Origin: Flavobacterium selenitireducens
GTDB taxonomy: Bacteria; Bacteroidota; Bacteroidia; Flavobacteriales; Flavobacteriaceae
Direction: 5' to 3'
Assembly (NCBI RefSeq): GCF_014748335.1
Contig: NZ_JAAVIY010000015.1
Coordinates: 1 to 41,332 of the forward strand
DNA length: 41,332 bases
A program made the translations under genes and the position numbers. A model generated the notes under the pieces. The model saw only the letters and a program-made list of their open reading frames with translations. It searched no databases and was not told the DNA's origin. This document shows positions 31,404 to 41,311 of this stretch, one piece after another. The stretch's first letter is position 1; the number at the start of each line of letters is the position of its first letter.

Positions 31404-32735
31404 TCATTTTTTCTTCTTTTTCTTGGCCTGCTTGTCTTGCTTGACGAGCTTTTGTTTTTTCGCTTTCCTTTCGGACACTTCGTCGTGACGGGAAAAATCG
31501 GTGGTGGCGGTCAATTCCGCGATTCTGACGATTACCTCGACGGCCTTCTGCATACTTTCCACCGGGACATATTCGTATTTGCCGTGAAAGTTATGTCCGC
31601 CTGCAAAAATATTCGGACACGGCAAGCCCATATACGACAGGCGGCTTCCGTCGGTTCCACCACGAATGGGCTTGATCAGCGGCTTGATGCCCAAATCCTT
31701 CATCGCGCGCTCGGCAAGGTCCACGATGTGCATGACCGGCTCGACCTTTTCGCGCATGTTGTAGTACTGATCGGTAATTTCTGCCGTGGCGATATCTTCA
31801 CCGAATTGTCTCGCGAATTTTTTATTGATCCCCTTGACGATCTTTGCGACATGCTTCTTGCGTTTCTCGAATTTTGCCATGTCGTGATCGCGAATGATGA
31901 GTTCCACGACACTTTCCTCAATGCTCCCGGAAAGTCCGACAACGTGGTAAAACCCGTCATAACCCTTGGTTTCCTGAGGAATTTCCTTTTGCGGCAATCC
32001 GTTTATGAACTCGTTGGCAATCAGCATCGAATTGATCATTTTTCCTTTCGCGTAACCCGGATGCACACTTTTTCCCTTAAAAGTAATTTTCGCCCCGGCA
32101 GCGTTGAAGTTCTCAAATTCGAGTTCGCCGATTTGACTTCCGTCCATCGTATACGCCCATTGCGCGCCGAATTTCTTTACGTCGAAATGATCGGCCCCTC
32201 TGCCTATTTCCTCATCAGGCGTAAAACACACGCGAATTTTCCCGTGTTTGATGTCCGGATTTTGGATCAGGTATTCGATTGCCGTCACGATTTCGGTCAG
32301 GCCGGCTTTGTCGTCGGCGCCCAAAAGTGTGGTTCCGTCGGTCGTGATCAACGTTTGCCCTTTGTATTGCAGCAAGTCCTTGAAATACGATGGTGACAGC
32401 ACGATATTGCGTTCGGCATTCAGGATGATATCGCCTCCGTCGTAATTTTCGACGATTTGAGGTTTTACGTTCGCCCCGGTAAAGTCCGGCGAGGTGTCGT
32501 AATGCGATACGAAACCGATCGTCGGCACTTGGTGATCTACGTTCGACTCCAGCGTTCCCATGACGTAACCCTTGTGGTCTTTCGTAACTTCCGTCATACC
32601 GATCGCCTTGAGCTCTTCGGTAAGCAGATTGGCCAAAACCAACTGTTTTGAAGTACTTGGAGTTGTCGCCGATTTGGCGTCGCTTTCCGTATCGATGGTC
32701 ACGTAGCTCGTGAAACGGTCAATAATGTGCTGCAT
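31404..32735 (-). CDS. pepT: Peptidase T (tripeptide aminopeptidase, M20B)
   Basis: Product of 443 residues. Zinc peptidase releasing the N-terminal residue of tripeptides in the cytoplasm. Metal and catalytic motifs are in order: [13 protein letters not shown] (His and Asp), [11 protein letters not shown] (bridging Asp), [16 protein letters not shown] (catalytic Glu pair), [39 protein letters not shown] and [12 protein letters not shown] (His). The last about 28 residues are Lys/Gln-rich ([14 protein letters not shown]), an unusual basic tail beyond the normal end of the family. No signal peptide. Confidence 0.95.
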   Translation of the reverse strand: MQHIIDRFTSYVTIDTESDAKSATTPSTSKQLVLANLLTEELKAIGMTEVTKDHKGYVMGTLESNVDHQVPTIGFVSHYDTSPDFTGANVKPQIVENYDGGDIILNAERNIVLSPSYFKDLLQYKGQTLITTDGTTLLGADDKAGLTEIVTAIEYLIQNPDIKHGKIRVCFTPDEEIGRGADHFDVKKFGAQWAYTMDGSQIGELEFENFNAAGAKITFKGKSVHPGYAKGKMINSMLIANEFINGLPQKEIPQETKGYDGFYHVVGLSGSIEESVVELIIRDHDMAKFEKRKKHVAKIVKGINKKFARQFGEDIATAEITDQYYNMREKVEPVMHIVDLAERAMKDLGIKPLIKPIRGGTDGSRLSYMGLPCPNIFAGGHNFHGKYEYVPVESMQKAVEVIVRIAELTATTDFSRHDEVSERKAKKQKLVKQDKQAKKKKKK

Positions 32736-32853
32736 AAATTGAAAATTTCCCCAAAGGTAGGGATTAGCGCCATTTTCACAATGTTAAGTTTCATTGGAAA
32801 ATTCTTTGGTTTCGCCTGTCAGCTTAATCCGATCGACCCATCAGGAATTCCCC

Positions 32854-33576
32854 TCACAGCCGTTTGTTGTCGTTTGTAAGCGTTTGATGTCGGATAGGAT
32901 CAAGGTTGACCTGATAAACGAATTCGAGCATACAGTAGGCCGCTACCGCTCCGAACGTATGCCATAAAAAATGAGTTCCGGTTGACAGCCATCCGTATTT
33001 GTCGACAACGCGAAACGTCAGTGCAAACACGAATGCGACCCATGCCCAAGCAACCCATTTGCCATATCGGAACCGTTTTTTATACAGGAATGCCAACACC
33101 GGGAACAACACGAGCAACCCTAGTATCGCATAATTGAAATTGATGTAAAACTGAATGTCATCGTCTCCCGTCCGGATTTGCTGACGGATAAAAAACTGAA
33201 AAACCGTATACGCCACGACGATCAGCGCCGCCACGTACCAACGCGTCAATTTAGCCACGAAATAAACTCCGGTAAAGACACACAACAACATGATCGGAAG
33301 CCAATCCATCATGATAAAAAACGACCATTGCCTCAAGCCGTGATACACGCTCCCGCCAATCGCCCCAATGGTCAGCAATACTACCGAAAACGTGAGGTAA
33401 AGGTGATTGCTGTATTCGTTTCGCAACCGGACAAGCCAATAGATTGCGATAACGAGAAAAAACAAGGAAGTAATGGCGTTAAGTGGTTCGGGAAACATAC
33501 GCGAAAGGTCCGTTTCGGTATAGAGCATGCCGCCGTCGGCCGGGAGTTGGATGTTTTGCATGGTGTCGTTTTCCAT
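32854..33576 (-). CDS. CREST-superfamily membrane hydrolase (ceramidase-like)
   Basis: About 240 residues from MENDTMQNIQLPADGG (an ATG seven codons earlier is possible). Seven hydrophobic segments. GAIGGSVYHGLRQWSFFIMM followed by DWLPI supplies the Ser, His and Asp, and THFLWHTFGA the two further His, that bind zinc in alkaline ceramidases and related CREST proteins. It may hydrolyse an amide-linked lipid; Flavobacteria contain sphingolipid-like and sulfonolipids, but the substrate is not known. The last 13 codons consist of copies of a 20-bp repeat also found at 37762-37801. Confidence 0.78.
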   Translation of the reverse strand: MENDTMQNIQLPADGGMLYTETDLSRMFPEPLNAITSLFFLVIAIYWLVRLRNEYSNHLYLTFSVVLLTIGAIGGSVYHGLRQWSFFIMMDWLPIMLLCVFTGVYFVAKLTRWYVAALIVVAYTVFQFFIRQQIRTGDDDIQFYINFNYAILGLLVLFPVLAFLYKKRFRYGKWVAWAWVAFVFALTFRVVDKYGWLSTGTHFLWHTFGAVAAYCMLEFVYQVNLDPIRHQTLTNDNKRL

Positions 33577-33647
33577 AAAATTAGCGCTTTCCGCCAAATC
33601 ACAATGTTATGTTTTCCTAACTTTAACCGTTGAGAATTCCATCAAAC

Positions 33648-35174
33648 ATGAAACGAGCGTTAGTGCTGCTGCTTTTCGTAATCGTAAAATTCGGTCTTAC
33701 CTATGCGTTGGTCGACGGTCATTACGAACTCCATCGGGACGAATTTCTACACCTTGACCAGGGAGCACACCCTGCTTTCGGATATTTGTCCGTGCCTCCG
33801 TTCACTTCGTGGATTTCAATGGTGATACACGCCTTGGGTGACGCCGCTTTTTGGGTGAGATTCTTCCCTTGCCTTTTCGGAGCCTTGACCATTGCAGTGG
33901 TTTGGAAAGCGATCGAAGCGTTGGGCGGCGGTTGGTTTGCCCTGATTCTCGGTGCCTGTTCCGTGCTTTTTTCGGCATTGTTGCGGCTTAACATGCTGTT
34001 CCAACCCAATTCGTTCGAGGTATTGGCATGGACGTTCACCTGTTTCGCCCTCATAAGATATGTGCAGATGTCAAAACCGATCTGGTTATACGCCGCTTTT
34101 TTGGCATTGGGCTTCGGATTTTTGAATAAATACAACATTGCCATCCTCTCGCTAGGTCTCTGTACCGCCTTGGTATTTTCGCCATTCAGGACGATATTTT
34201 CCCGAAAGCACTTCCGGACAGGCTTAATCGTTGCACTTGTCGTCATCGCCCCAAACCTGATCTGGCAAGTCGCACACGGTTTCCCGGTCGTCCGCCATAT
34301 GAGGTTGCTCAGGGATACGCAGCTCGTCAACGTCTCCACCTCAGATTTTTTTAAAGAACAACTGCTGTTTTTCTTCGGCAGCATCCACGTCGTGATAGCC
34401 GCGCTGGCAGGATTGTGCTTTTACAAACCCTTGAAAGCGTATCGGTTCTTTGCGTGGAGTTTCGCCATCACACTGGTGCTGTTCGCCCTGCTCAGCGCCA
34501 AAGGTTATTATGCCATCGCGCTCTACCCGATTTACATAGCATTCGGGTCACTCACTCTCGAAAAACGGCTCGTCGGTAAAGCCGGATTGGTGCTCAGGGG
34601 AATCTGCATTGCGATCCCGATTGGCGGATTCCTTGCGACATATCCGATAGCGTTTCCCGTTTCCTCGCCCGAAGTCATGAAACAACGTGTGGAAGAAAGG
34701 CCTGAACTCCATTTGGCGCGTTGGGAAGACGGGCGCGATCACGATCTGCCACAGGATTTCGCCGATATGTTAGGTTGGAAGGAACTCGCCCAGAAGGTAG
34801 ATTCGGCAATCGAAAAACTCCCCGCTTCACAACGTACGATCGTACTTTGCGACAATTATGGGCAAGCCGGTGCGATCAACTATTATTCAAGACACAAGCT
34901 AAAGGCAGTGACGATGAATGCCGACTATCTCTATTGGTTCGAATTGGACAAACCCGTCGCGAACCTGATATTGGTCCAGGAAGCATCCGATGACGATCCC
35001 GAACGCAAGCGCGAACGCAGTTTCTTCGAATCCGTCGAGAAAACAGGAACGGTTATCAACCCTTACGCACGCGAAAAAGGCACGAGCATTTATCTGTTAA
35101 GGAGCGCCAAGGTGGATATCAACAGTATCCTGGAATCTGAAATCCAAAAGGAAAAATCGTTTTGGGAAGATTGA
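33648..35174 (+). CDS. GT39-like integral membrane glycosyltransferase
   Basis: About 508 residues from MKRALVLLLFVIVKFGL; the earlier TTG-type start has no support. The first lumenal loop carries YELHRDEFLHLD, the acidic motif of PMT/ArnT-type enzymes that use polyprenyl-phosphate sugars, then about ten membrane helices. A soluble C-terminal domain (about 340-508) follows. Such enzymes transfer a sugar to a lipid or protein on the outer face of the inner membrane. The substrate is unknown. Next gene starts 62 bp later and could be cotranscribed. Confidence 0.85.
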   Translation: MKRALVLLLFVIVKFGLTYALVDGHYELHRDEFLHLDQGAHPAFGYLSVPPFTSWISMVIHALGDAAFWVRFFPCLFGALTIAVVWKAIEALGGGWFALILGACSVLFSALLRLNMLFQPNSFEVLAWTFTCFALIRYVQMSKPIWLYAAFLALGFGFLNKYNIAILSLGLCTALVFSPFRTIFSRKHFRTGLIVALVVIAPNLIWQVAHGFPVVRHMRLLRDTQLVNVSTSDFFKEQLLFFFGSIHVVIAALAGLCFYKPLKAYRFFAWSFAITLVLFALLSAKGYYAIALYPIYIAFGSLTLEKRLVGKAGLVLRGICIAIPIGGFLATYPIAFPVSSPEVMKQRVEERPELHLARWEDGRDHDLPQDFADMLGWKELAQKVDSAIEKLPASQRTIVLCDNYGQAGAINYYSRHKLKAVTMNADYLYWFELDKPVANLILVQEASDDDPERKRERSFFESVEKTGTVINPYAREKGTSIYLLRSAKVDINSILESEIQKEKSFWED

Positions 35175-35235
35175 TTTCCGAACCGAAATAACCGGTAACA
35201 AACTAATTTTTAATACATAAACAATACCTTCTCAC

Positions 35236-37698
35236 ATGCGACTTCTACTAGCAGTTTTATTGGCCACTTTTCCGCTTTACGCCCAGAAATACAAGGATCC
35301 CAAGGCTTCCGCCGAAGACAGGGCGCGCGATCTGCTTTCGAGGATGACGCTCGAGGAAAAGATCGACTACATGGGCGGCCACAACGATTTTTACATCAGG
35401 GGAATCGAGCGCTTCGGCCTTCCCGAAATCAAAATGACCGATGGCCCGGTAGGCACTCGCAATTACGGAAAGACTACGGCGTATCCTGCTTCCATCCTGA
35501 CCGCGGCAACCTGGGACGTCAACCTGGCACGCGACCTCGGAGTCGCACTTGGGAAAGACGCCCGCGAAAGAGGCGTCCACATTTTGCTGGCGCCGGGCGT
35601 GAACATTTACCGTGCACCGATGAACGGCCGAAATTTCGAATACATGGGTGAAGATCCTTGCCTGGCCGGAAAAATGGCCGTCGGATATATCAAGGGCGTG
35701 CAGTCCCAAGGCGTCGTGGCGACGGTAAAACACTTTGCAGCGAACAACCAGGAATGGGATCGCAACAATGTGAGTTCCGATATGGACGAACGCACGCTTA
35801 GGGAAATATACCTTCCGGCGTTCAAAATGGCCGTCGAGGAAGGCAAAGTCGGAGCGGTCATGAACAGTTACAATCTGATAAATGGCGAGCACGCGACCCA
35901 AAACGCCCATCTAAACAGCGACATCCTCAAAGGAGAATGGCAATTCGACGGCATCCTGATGTCCGATTGGGTAGCGACTTATGACGGCATCGCCGCGGCC
36001 AAAGGCGGTCTCGACCTTGAAATGCCGTCCGCAAAATTCATGAATAGGGAAACGCTTTTGCCTGCCGTCAGGAATGGATCGCTGTCTGAAAAAGTAATAG
36101 ACGATCATGTACTTCGCATTCTTCGCATAATTTTCCGCTTCGGATTTTACGATCATGTTTACGCGATGGCGTCCGAGCGCAACGAAAATCCACAAAATTC
36201 CAACGTTGCCCTGGAACTTGCGCGCGGTGGAATGGTGCTGTTAAAAAATGACGGCATCCTTCCGCTGAAAAAATCCATACGGAACATCGCGGTAATTGGT
36301 CCAAATGCCGATTCGTTCGTAAGTGGCGGCGGCAGTTCGATTACCAATCCGTTTCGCTATGAAACATTGCTCGACGGCATCAAAAAAATCAGCGGAGCGA
36401 ACGTCACGTTCGTGAAAAACGCCGTCCCGACAATGGAATCCTATGTGGCAACCTCCCCATTCTATGTGGCCAAAGGTTCGAAAACGCGCGGTCTCCGGGC
36501 CGACTATTTCAACAATCAAAAGCTCGAAGGAAAACCGGTGGCCACCGTAACCGATGCCGTCCCTAATCACGATTGGAACGAAAGTCCCGATGTTGCAGGC
36601 GTCGACCCAGACCACTTTTCGATGCGCTACACCGGCATCGTCCGACCGGATAAAAGCGGCCTTTACAAATTTGCCGTGCGTGGTGACGACGGCTTCCGGC
36701 TGTTTGTCAACGGAGAAAAAGTAATCGACGAATGGGGCGACCACGCCACTCTGACCCGGGTAAAGGAAATTCCGCTTGAGGCGCACAAAGAATATGAGGT
36801 GAAGCTCGAGTTTTATGAAAACGCCGGTGAGGCCAGCATAGGATTCGCCGTTTACCTCGAGCAAATTGACTTTACCGAAGCTCGGGAAGCCGCAAAAGCA
36901 GCAGATGTGGTGATTTTATCGCTAGGTTTCGATTCTTCGAGCGAAGGAGAAGGTTTCGATCGAAGCTTCGAACTTCCAGAGCACCAGTCGACGTTGATTG
37001 AGAAAGTTACGCAAGAAAATCACAACACTGTCCTGGTTTTGAACGCCGGCGGAAATGTGCGCATGCAAGACTGGCTTCCCAAAATCAAAGGCTTGCTGCA
37101 TGCCTGGTTTCCCGGACAGGAGGGCGGGACCGCGGCTGCTGAGATTTTGTTCGGGAAGGTAAATCCCAGCGGAAAACTTCCTGCGAGTTTTGAAAAGGAA
37201 TGGACCGACAATCCGGTTCACGGCTCCTATTATGATCCTGACGGTGACAAGCGGGTCACGTATACCGAAAAGCTGGATGTCGGATACCGATACTACAACA
37301 AGTCTGACGTGAAACCTCAATTTGCTTTCGGTTTTGGCTTGTCGTACACCACATTCAAATATTCCGACCTTAAAATTGGAAAGGCAAAAAATGGATTGGT
37401 AAATATTTCCTACACCATTGCCAATACCGGAAATTTCGATGGAGCGGAGATTTCCCAAGTGTATGTTTCACAGCCAAAGTCGCCGGTGCAAAGGCCGAAA
37501 AAAGAGCTCAAGGCATTTGCGAAAACCTTTCTCAGGAAAGGAGAAAAACAAACCGTGTCAGTGACGCTCGACCAGACCGCCTTCGAATATTATAAAGCGG
37601 CCGGGAAAAAATTCGGATACGATCCAGGTACATTCGAGATAAAGATAGGAGCTTCGAGCGCCGACATCCGCTTGGAGGGCAGCGTTGTTTTCCCTTAG
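35236..37698 (+). CDS. GH3 beta-glucosidase with PA14 domain
   Basis: Product of 820 residues. Signal peptide MRLLLAVLLATFPLYA, so periplasmic or surface. GH3 N-domain with EKIDYMGGHNDFYIRGIERF, VATVKHFAANNQEWDRNN (KH motif) and nucleophile Asp244 in ILMSDWVATYDG. The GH3 C-domain is split by a PA14 insert (about 417-545; GLRADYFNNQKLEGKP, then YKFAVRGDDGFRLFVNGEKV). It closes with a fibronectin III-like domain (EISQVYVSQPKSPVQRPKKE). It releases glucose or related sugars from beta-linked oligosaccharides. Preceded by a glycosyltransferase, but no sus-type transport genes. Confidence 0.93.
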   Translation: MRLLLAVLLATFPLYAQKYKDPKASAEDRARDLLSRMTLEEKIDYMGGHNDFYIRGIERFGLPEIKMTDGPVGTRNYGKTTAYPASILTAATWDVNLARDLGVALGKDARERGVHILLAPGVNIYRAPMNGRNFEYMGEDPCLAGKMAVGYIKGVQSQGVVATVKHFAANNQEWDRNNVSSDMDERTLREIYLPAFKMAVEEGKVGAVMNSYNLINGEHATQNAHLNSDILKGEWQFDGILMSDWVATYDGIAAAKGGLDLEMPSAKFMNRETLLPAVRNGSLSEKVIDDHVLRILRIIFRFGFYDHVYAMASERNENPQNSNVALELARGGMVLLKNDGILPLKKSIRNIAVIGPNADSFVSGGGSSITNPFRYETLLDGIKKISGANVTFVKNAVPTMESYVATSPFYVAKGSKTRGLRADYFNNQKLEGKPVATVTDAVPNHDWNESPDVAGVDPDHFSMRYTGIVRPDKSGLYKFAVRGDDGFRLFVNGEKVIDEWGDHATLTRVKEIPLEAHKEYEVKLEFYENAGEASIGFAVYLEQIDFTEAREAAKAADVVILSLGFDSSSEGEGFDRSFELPEHQSTLIEKVTQENHNTVLVLNAGGNVRMQDWLPKIKGLLHAWFPGQEGGTAAAEILFGKVNPSGKLPASFEKEWTDNPVHGSYYDPDGDKRVTYTEKLDVGYRYYNKSDVKPQFAFGFGLSYTTFKYSDLKIGKAKNGLVNISYTIANTGNFDGAEISQVYVSQPKSPVQRPKKELKAFAKTFLRKGEKQTVSVTLDQTAFEYYKAAGKKFGYDPGTFEIKIGASSADIRLEGSVVFP

Positions 37699-37761
37699 CA
37701 AGTCGGTAACAGGATTACAAATTGCGCCACTACCCGGAAATGTAAGCGTCGCTTTTTCTTC

Positions 37762-37801
37762 CGACAACAAACGTTTACAAACGACAACAAACGTTTACAA
37801 A
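37762..37801. repeat. Two exact tandem copies of a 20-bp repeat
   Basis: CGACAACAAACGTTTACAAA twice in a row, followed by a partial third (CGACAGTAAATG). The reverse complement matches 32861-32892, the end of the CREST gene, at 30 of 32 positions. It lies between the GH3 gene and trmD; the rest of the gap (37699-37981) shows no gene. Confidence 0.8.
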
Positions 37802-37981
37802 CGACAGTAAATGATTAAAACCGCCTAGAAAAAATCTTGTTCCATAAGTTTGCCATGTCCCGATCGAGCGGGCCGATGAAACGGATTTGAAAGGATTACG
37901 CACAAAGTTTAGGAATTCGCACGATTGCTGTTTAAATTTGTGCATTCAACCAAGTCCCTGATCAAAAAGGGCATTACAAGC

Positions 37982-38665
37982 ATGCGAATAGACATCATTA
38001 CGGTTCTGCCGGAATTATTGCGATCACCGTTCGAAGGTTCGATCATGAAGCGCGCCATTGAAAAAGGACTTGTGGAAGTGCACATCCACAACTTGCGGGA
38101 ATATACCACGCAAAAGCAAAAAAGCGTGGACGATTACCAATTCGGAGGCGGGGCCGGAATGGTCATGATGATCCAGCCCATAGATGATTGCATCGCCCAC
38201 CTGAAAGCGCAACGGGAGTACGACGAGGTCATTTACATGACGCCTGACGGAGAGACGTTGAATCAGCCGATGGCCAACCGCATGTCGTCTTACGAAAACA
38301 TCATAATCCTTTGCGGACATTACAAAGGAGTCGACCAACGCGTGCGCGACCAATTCATAACCAAGGAAATCTCTATAGGGGATTACGTGCTCAGCGGAGG
38401 GGAATTGGGTGCCTTGGTATTGTCGGACGCGCTGATCCGACTGATTCCGGGTGTCCTGTCTGACGAAACCTCGGCCTTGACCGACAGTTTCCAGGACAAC
38501 CTGCTCGCGCCTCCGGTTTATACGCGGCCAGCCGAATACAAAGGCTGGAAAGTGCCGGATGTTTTGTTGTCTGGCCACGCGGCCAAAATCGAGAAATGGA
38601 GAGAAGACAAGGCTTACGAACACACTAAAACCAGGCGTCCGGACCTGCTCCAGGACGACAAATAG
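37982..38665 (+). CDS. trmD: tRNA (guanine37-N1)-methyltransferase
   Basis: About 227 residues from [13 protein letters not shown], the standard start; the longer ORF adds 19 residues. SPOUT methylase: [55 protein letters not shown] and the knot [20 protein letters not shown]. The catalytic Asp lies in [11 protein letters not shown]. It methylates G37 next to the anticodon, preventing frameshifts. In many genomes trmD is next to rplS; here two envelope genes lie between them. Confidence 0.95.
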   Translation: MRIDIITVLPELLRSPFEGSIMKRAIEKGLVEVHIHNLREYTTQKQKSVDDYQFGGGAGMVMMIQPIDDCIAHLKAQREYDEVIYMTPDGETLNQPMANRMSSYENIIILCGHYKGVDQRVRDQFITKEISIGDYVLSGGELGALVLSDALIRLIPGVLSDETSALTDSFQDNLLAPPVYTRPAEYKGWKVPDVLLSGHAAKIEKWREDKAYEHTKTRRPDLLQDDK

Positions 38666-38670
38666 AAAAA

Positions 38671-39042
38671 ATGCAAGGAATTTTTCATCGCTTATGGTGC
38701 GGATTCATGGCGCTCTACCTGCTTAACTGCTGCGTGGACGCACCTGACGCGTCCGGCAGATGGAAATCTGAAAACCTGAGCTACAACGAACAGGAAAGCG
38801 TGATCGAACTCGTGGTCGAAAAGGCCTTGGGATATGGCGACGTCATTCCCGAGTACGACGATACCGACTCAGGGAATGAATCACCGGTAAAAAAGAATAT
38901 TTCGATAGACTTTTTCCTGTTGCCGCAATGCGACCTCATACAAAATGAGAGGATTGCATCACGGGTTGCATTCAATCCGAACCACAACAACCTGAATCCC
39001 CGGGAAATTCCGGACTATATCAGCCCTCCGCCAGAAATTTGA
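38671..39042 (+). CDS. Small lipoprotein of unknown function
   Basis: Product of 123 residues, starting 5 bp after trmD. The N-terminal hydrophobic stretch ends in YLLNCCVDAPD, a lipobox with the lipidated Cys at about 20. The mature part is acidic (VIPEYDDTDSGNESP) with a C-terminal PPPEI. No family recognised. Close to trmD, so likely cotranscribed with it, an odd pairing of an RNA-modification gene and an envelope protein. Confidence 0.7.
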   Translation: MQGIFHRLWCGFMALYLLNCCVDAPDASGRWKSENLSYNEQESVIELVVEKALGYGDVIPEYDDTDSGNESPVKKNISIDFFLLPQCDLIQNERIASRVAFNPNHNNLNPREIPDYISPPPEI

Positions 39043-39108
39043 TGGTTTACTTACCAGGTCTTCGCCCACGCGAAGCGATCAATTATTCCATAAAGTAACG
39101 TAACCATC

Positions 39109-39966
39109 ATGAATACACTTTCTTTCAGGATCATCCTGACCCTTTCCCTATGCCTGACGGCGAGGCTTACGGCCCAGACCACAGACGAGAATGCAACCAA
39201 GGACAGTTTATATGTCGCCGAAGTCCAGCGCGAGGCCCAACCGGCAAAAGTCCTGCACGCTGAACCATTGTATATCGACCTCATCCGCGATTTGGGTGCC
39301 CGAAAAGGCGAACGCGAATGGAACGTCGGCGTCGGGATTTCCGACCACGATGACCACGATGCCTACATTGCGCTCGTCGAATACGAATGGGCGCCAATCG
39401 ACAGGCTCGGGCTTGAAGTCGAACTTCCGTTTTCATTTTACTATCCTACGACAGATGGCACGAACGCACCCGGAAGCAAACTCAACAGCGTCAAAATGGC
39501 GGCACAATATTCCTTTTTTGTTTCCGAAAAACTAAAAACCTCTATGGCCATTGGATATATTCAGGAATTTGAGCTCAACGAATTCAAACGGTACGACAAA
39601 TCAAAGGTTTTTACCGGGAATGTTTACAACCCTTTTTTCGTAGCCGCGAAGCGATGGGGAAATAATTTTCACACGTTGGTCTACACCGGCCCGCAATTCG
39701 TTCATCACTTCGGGCACGACCACCTCGAAACGGTTTGGCAAATCAACTCCAACGTCCACTACATGATTCCAGGAACACGAAATTTCATAGGGATCGAGTT
39801 CAACAAAGAATTGCACAAATCAGATTTTGACATGACAATACGTCCCCAAATGCGCGTCGGTATTACCGATAAGACACTCATAGGGATCGTGACCGGAATC
39901 CCGATCGCGCGAGAAAATGAGCGGTTCAGTACTTTTTTGCGGCTTATTTACGAACCCGGGCATTAA
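39109..39966 (+). CDS. Outer-membrane beta-barrel-like protein, HAEPLYIDLIRDLG family
   Basis: Product of 285 residues. Signal peptide MNTLSFRIILTLSLCLTARL then TAQ. The mature start KVLHAEPLYIDLIRDLGARK followed by GEREWNVGVGISD is a recurrent motif of a Bacteroidetes family. The remainder alternates polar and aromatic strands (YEWAPIDRLGLEVELPFSFY, SMAIGYIQEFELNEF) and ends in TFLRLIYEPGH, compatible with a small outer-membrane barrel. Function unknown. It lies between trmD and rplS, with a 240-bp gap before rplS. Confidence 0.78.
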   Translation: MNTLSFRIILTLSLCLTARLTAQTTDENATKDSLYVAEVQREAQPAKVLHAEPLYIDLIRDLGARKGEREWNVGVGISDHDDHDAYIALVEYEWAPIDRLGLEVELPFSFYYPTTDGTNAPGSKLNSVKMAAQYSFFVSEKLKTSMAIGYIQEFELNEFKRYDKSKVFTGNVYNPFFVAAKRWGNNFHTLVYTGPQFVHHFGHDHLETVWQINSNVHYMIPGTRNFIGIEFNKELHKSDFDMTIRPQMRVGITDKTLIGIVTGIPIARENERFSTFLRLIYEPGH

Positions 39967-40103
39967 CCAATTAAAAAATTAATAATGAATAATGGCTCTC
40001 GTACTGATCCAGGAAGGTTGTCCAAAATAGCGGCCGGCACAACGGTATGGGCTTGTTTCGGATCGCCATATCGCCACCCGACTGATTTTTTCCACATTAT
40101 TAA

Positions 40104-40133
40104 TTGCTAATTACTAATTATTAATTACTTTTG
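40104..40133 (+). promoter_or_regulatory. Bacteroidetes promoter of rplS
   Basis: TTG (40104-40106), 19-bp spacer, then TACTTTTG (40126-40133). Good match to the consensus and about 74 bp before the ATG. The boxes are formed by an AT-rich TAATTA-type repeat. Confidence 0.7.
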
Positions 40134-40206
40134 CGCCCACATTGACCCAACCTCTGACGAAATCCGTGTATGTTGCGTTGATTTTCAACTTATTAAAAAT
40201 TAAGTC

Positions 40207-40566
40207 ATGGCAGATTTAATGAAATTCGTTCAGGACGAATTCGTAGCAAGAAAAGATTTCCCTGATTTCGGGGCCGGAGACACGATCACGGTGTATTACG
40301 AAATTAAGGAAGGTGAGAAAACGCGTACGCAGTTTTTCAAAGGAGTCGTTATCCAACGCAGAGGTTCAGGTAATACTGAGACGTTCACTATCCGTAAAAT
40401 GTCCGGCGCTGTTGGCGTTGAGCGTATTTTCCCGGTAAACCTTCCTGCCTTGCAGAAAGTCGAAATCAACAAGAAAGGTCACGTTCGTCGTGCCCGTATC
40501 TTCTACTTCCGCGAACTTACCGGTAAGAAAGCGAAGATCAAAGAAGAAAAGAGACAAAGAGCTTAA
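40207..40566 (+). CDS. rplS: 50S ribosomal protein L19
   Basis: Product of 119 residues, family length. FGAGDTITVYYEIKEGEKTR, TQFFKGVVIQRRGSGNTETF, TIRKMSGAVGVERIFPVNLP and VRRARIFYFRELTGKKAKIK are the L19 signatures. It sits at the subunit interface of the ribosome. Own promoter at 40104-40133 and a terminator after it, so transcribed alone here. Confidence 0.98.
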   Translation: MADLMKFVQDEFVARKDFPDFGAGDTITVYYEIKEGEKTRTQFFKGVVIQRRGSGNTETFTIRKMSGAVGVERIFPVNLPALQKVEINKKGHVRRARIFYFRELTGKKAKIKEEKRQRA

Positions 40567-40584
40567 TTCTTGTTTTGCATATAG

Positions 40585-40613
40585 AAGCCTCGGATATTCC
40601 GGGGCTTTTTTTA
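40585..40613 (+). terminator. Terminator after rplS
   Basis: AAGCCTCGG, loop ATATT, CCGGGGCTT then TTTTTT, with one mismatch in the stem. Confidence 0.88.
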
Positions 40614-40841
40614 TTGGTAGTTTGGGATTGCGGTTTAGAATATTTAAGATTTTCTACATTTTCTATGTAGGTAAGTTATGCTGGATCCGGTTATTTTTAC
40701 GGGTGGGTGGTGGCGGCTTTTTTATCGTTCAAGATTCCCGCGTAAACAACCCTCATCGGCTGTTACTTTTTGATAACTTTTAATTTTTTCCACAAATTCT
40801 ACGCAGCGCTTTCGCTAGTTTTGGCACACCAAATCGATCAA

Positions 40842-41219
40842 ATGGGCACTTTCGTCATCAGCAAACGCTTTAACGGCGACTTCAAATTCATATTTGCTAC
40901 GCGCAGGGGAAAGACGATCTTTACCAGTATCGGCTGCAAGCACAAATCCGATTCGGAGCTCATGATCGCCGCCATCAAAGAAAATCTCGGCCAATTCACC
41001 TTCACGAAGATCCGAAACGCCGGCGGCAAATACATTTTCAGGATTTCCAAAGACGGCCTCGTTTTGGCCAATAGCCGAAAATATTCAACAGAACTCCGGC
41101 TGCAAAAGGGAATAGACGAGATTCACAAATACGTACACTTATCTGAAATCCTCGACTTCTCGGAGAACGACTTCGTATTCCCAGATGCCGAATCGGTGTT
41201 TTCAGAAGAGGAATTCTAA
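40842..41219 (+). CDS. YegP-like DUF1508 protein
   Basis: About 125 residues from MGTFVISKRFNGDFKF; the longer ORF reads through a TAGTTTTG -7-like box at 40816-40823. Two DUF1508 repeats are visible: GTFVISKRFNGDFKFIFATR...IGCKHKSDSELMIAAIKEN and FTFTKIRNAGGKYIFRISKD...SRKYSTELRLQKGIDEI. A small cytoplasmic protein of unknown role, common in Bacteria. Acidic C-terminus (FPDAESVFSEEEF). Confidence 0.88.
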   Translation: MGTFVISKRFNGDFKFIFATRRGKTIFTSIGCKHKSDSELMIAAIKENLGQFTFTKIRNAGGKYIFRISKDGLVLANSRKYSTELRLQKGIDEIHKYVHLSEILDFSENDFVFPDAESVFSEEEF

Positions 41220-41311
41220 TTATTTGGGCGTTGCGCCGGCCAGCGATTTCACGCGTAAAACAAATTATCGTTTGGCCGTCGCCGGGCTGTCCGTTGCAAT
41301 CTTTAGGTTCG

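Noticed and set aside
31287..32396. Forward ORF of 369 residues antisense to pepT
   Set aside because: pepT on the reverse strand has all metal-binding motifs; the forward ORF has none.
33722..34384. Reverse ORF of 220 residues inside the glycosyltransferase
   Set aside because: Antisense of transmembrane segments with no recognisable protein features.
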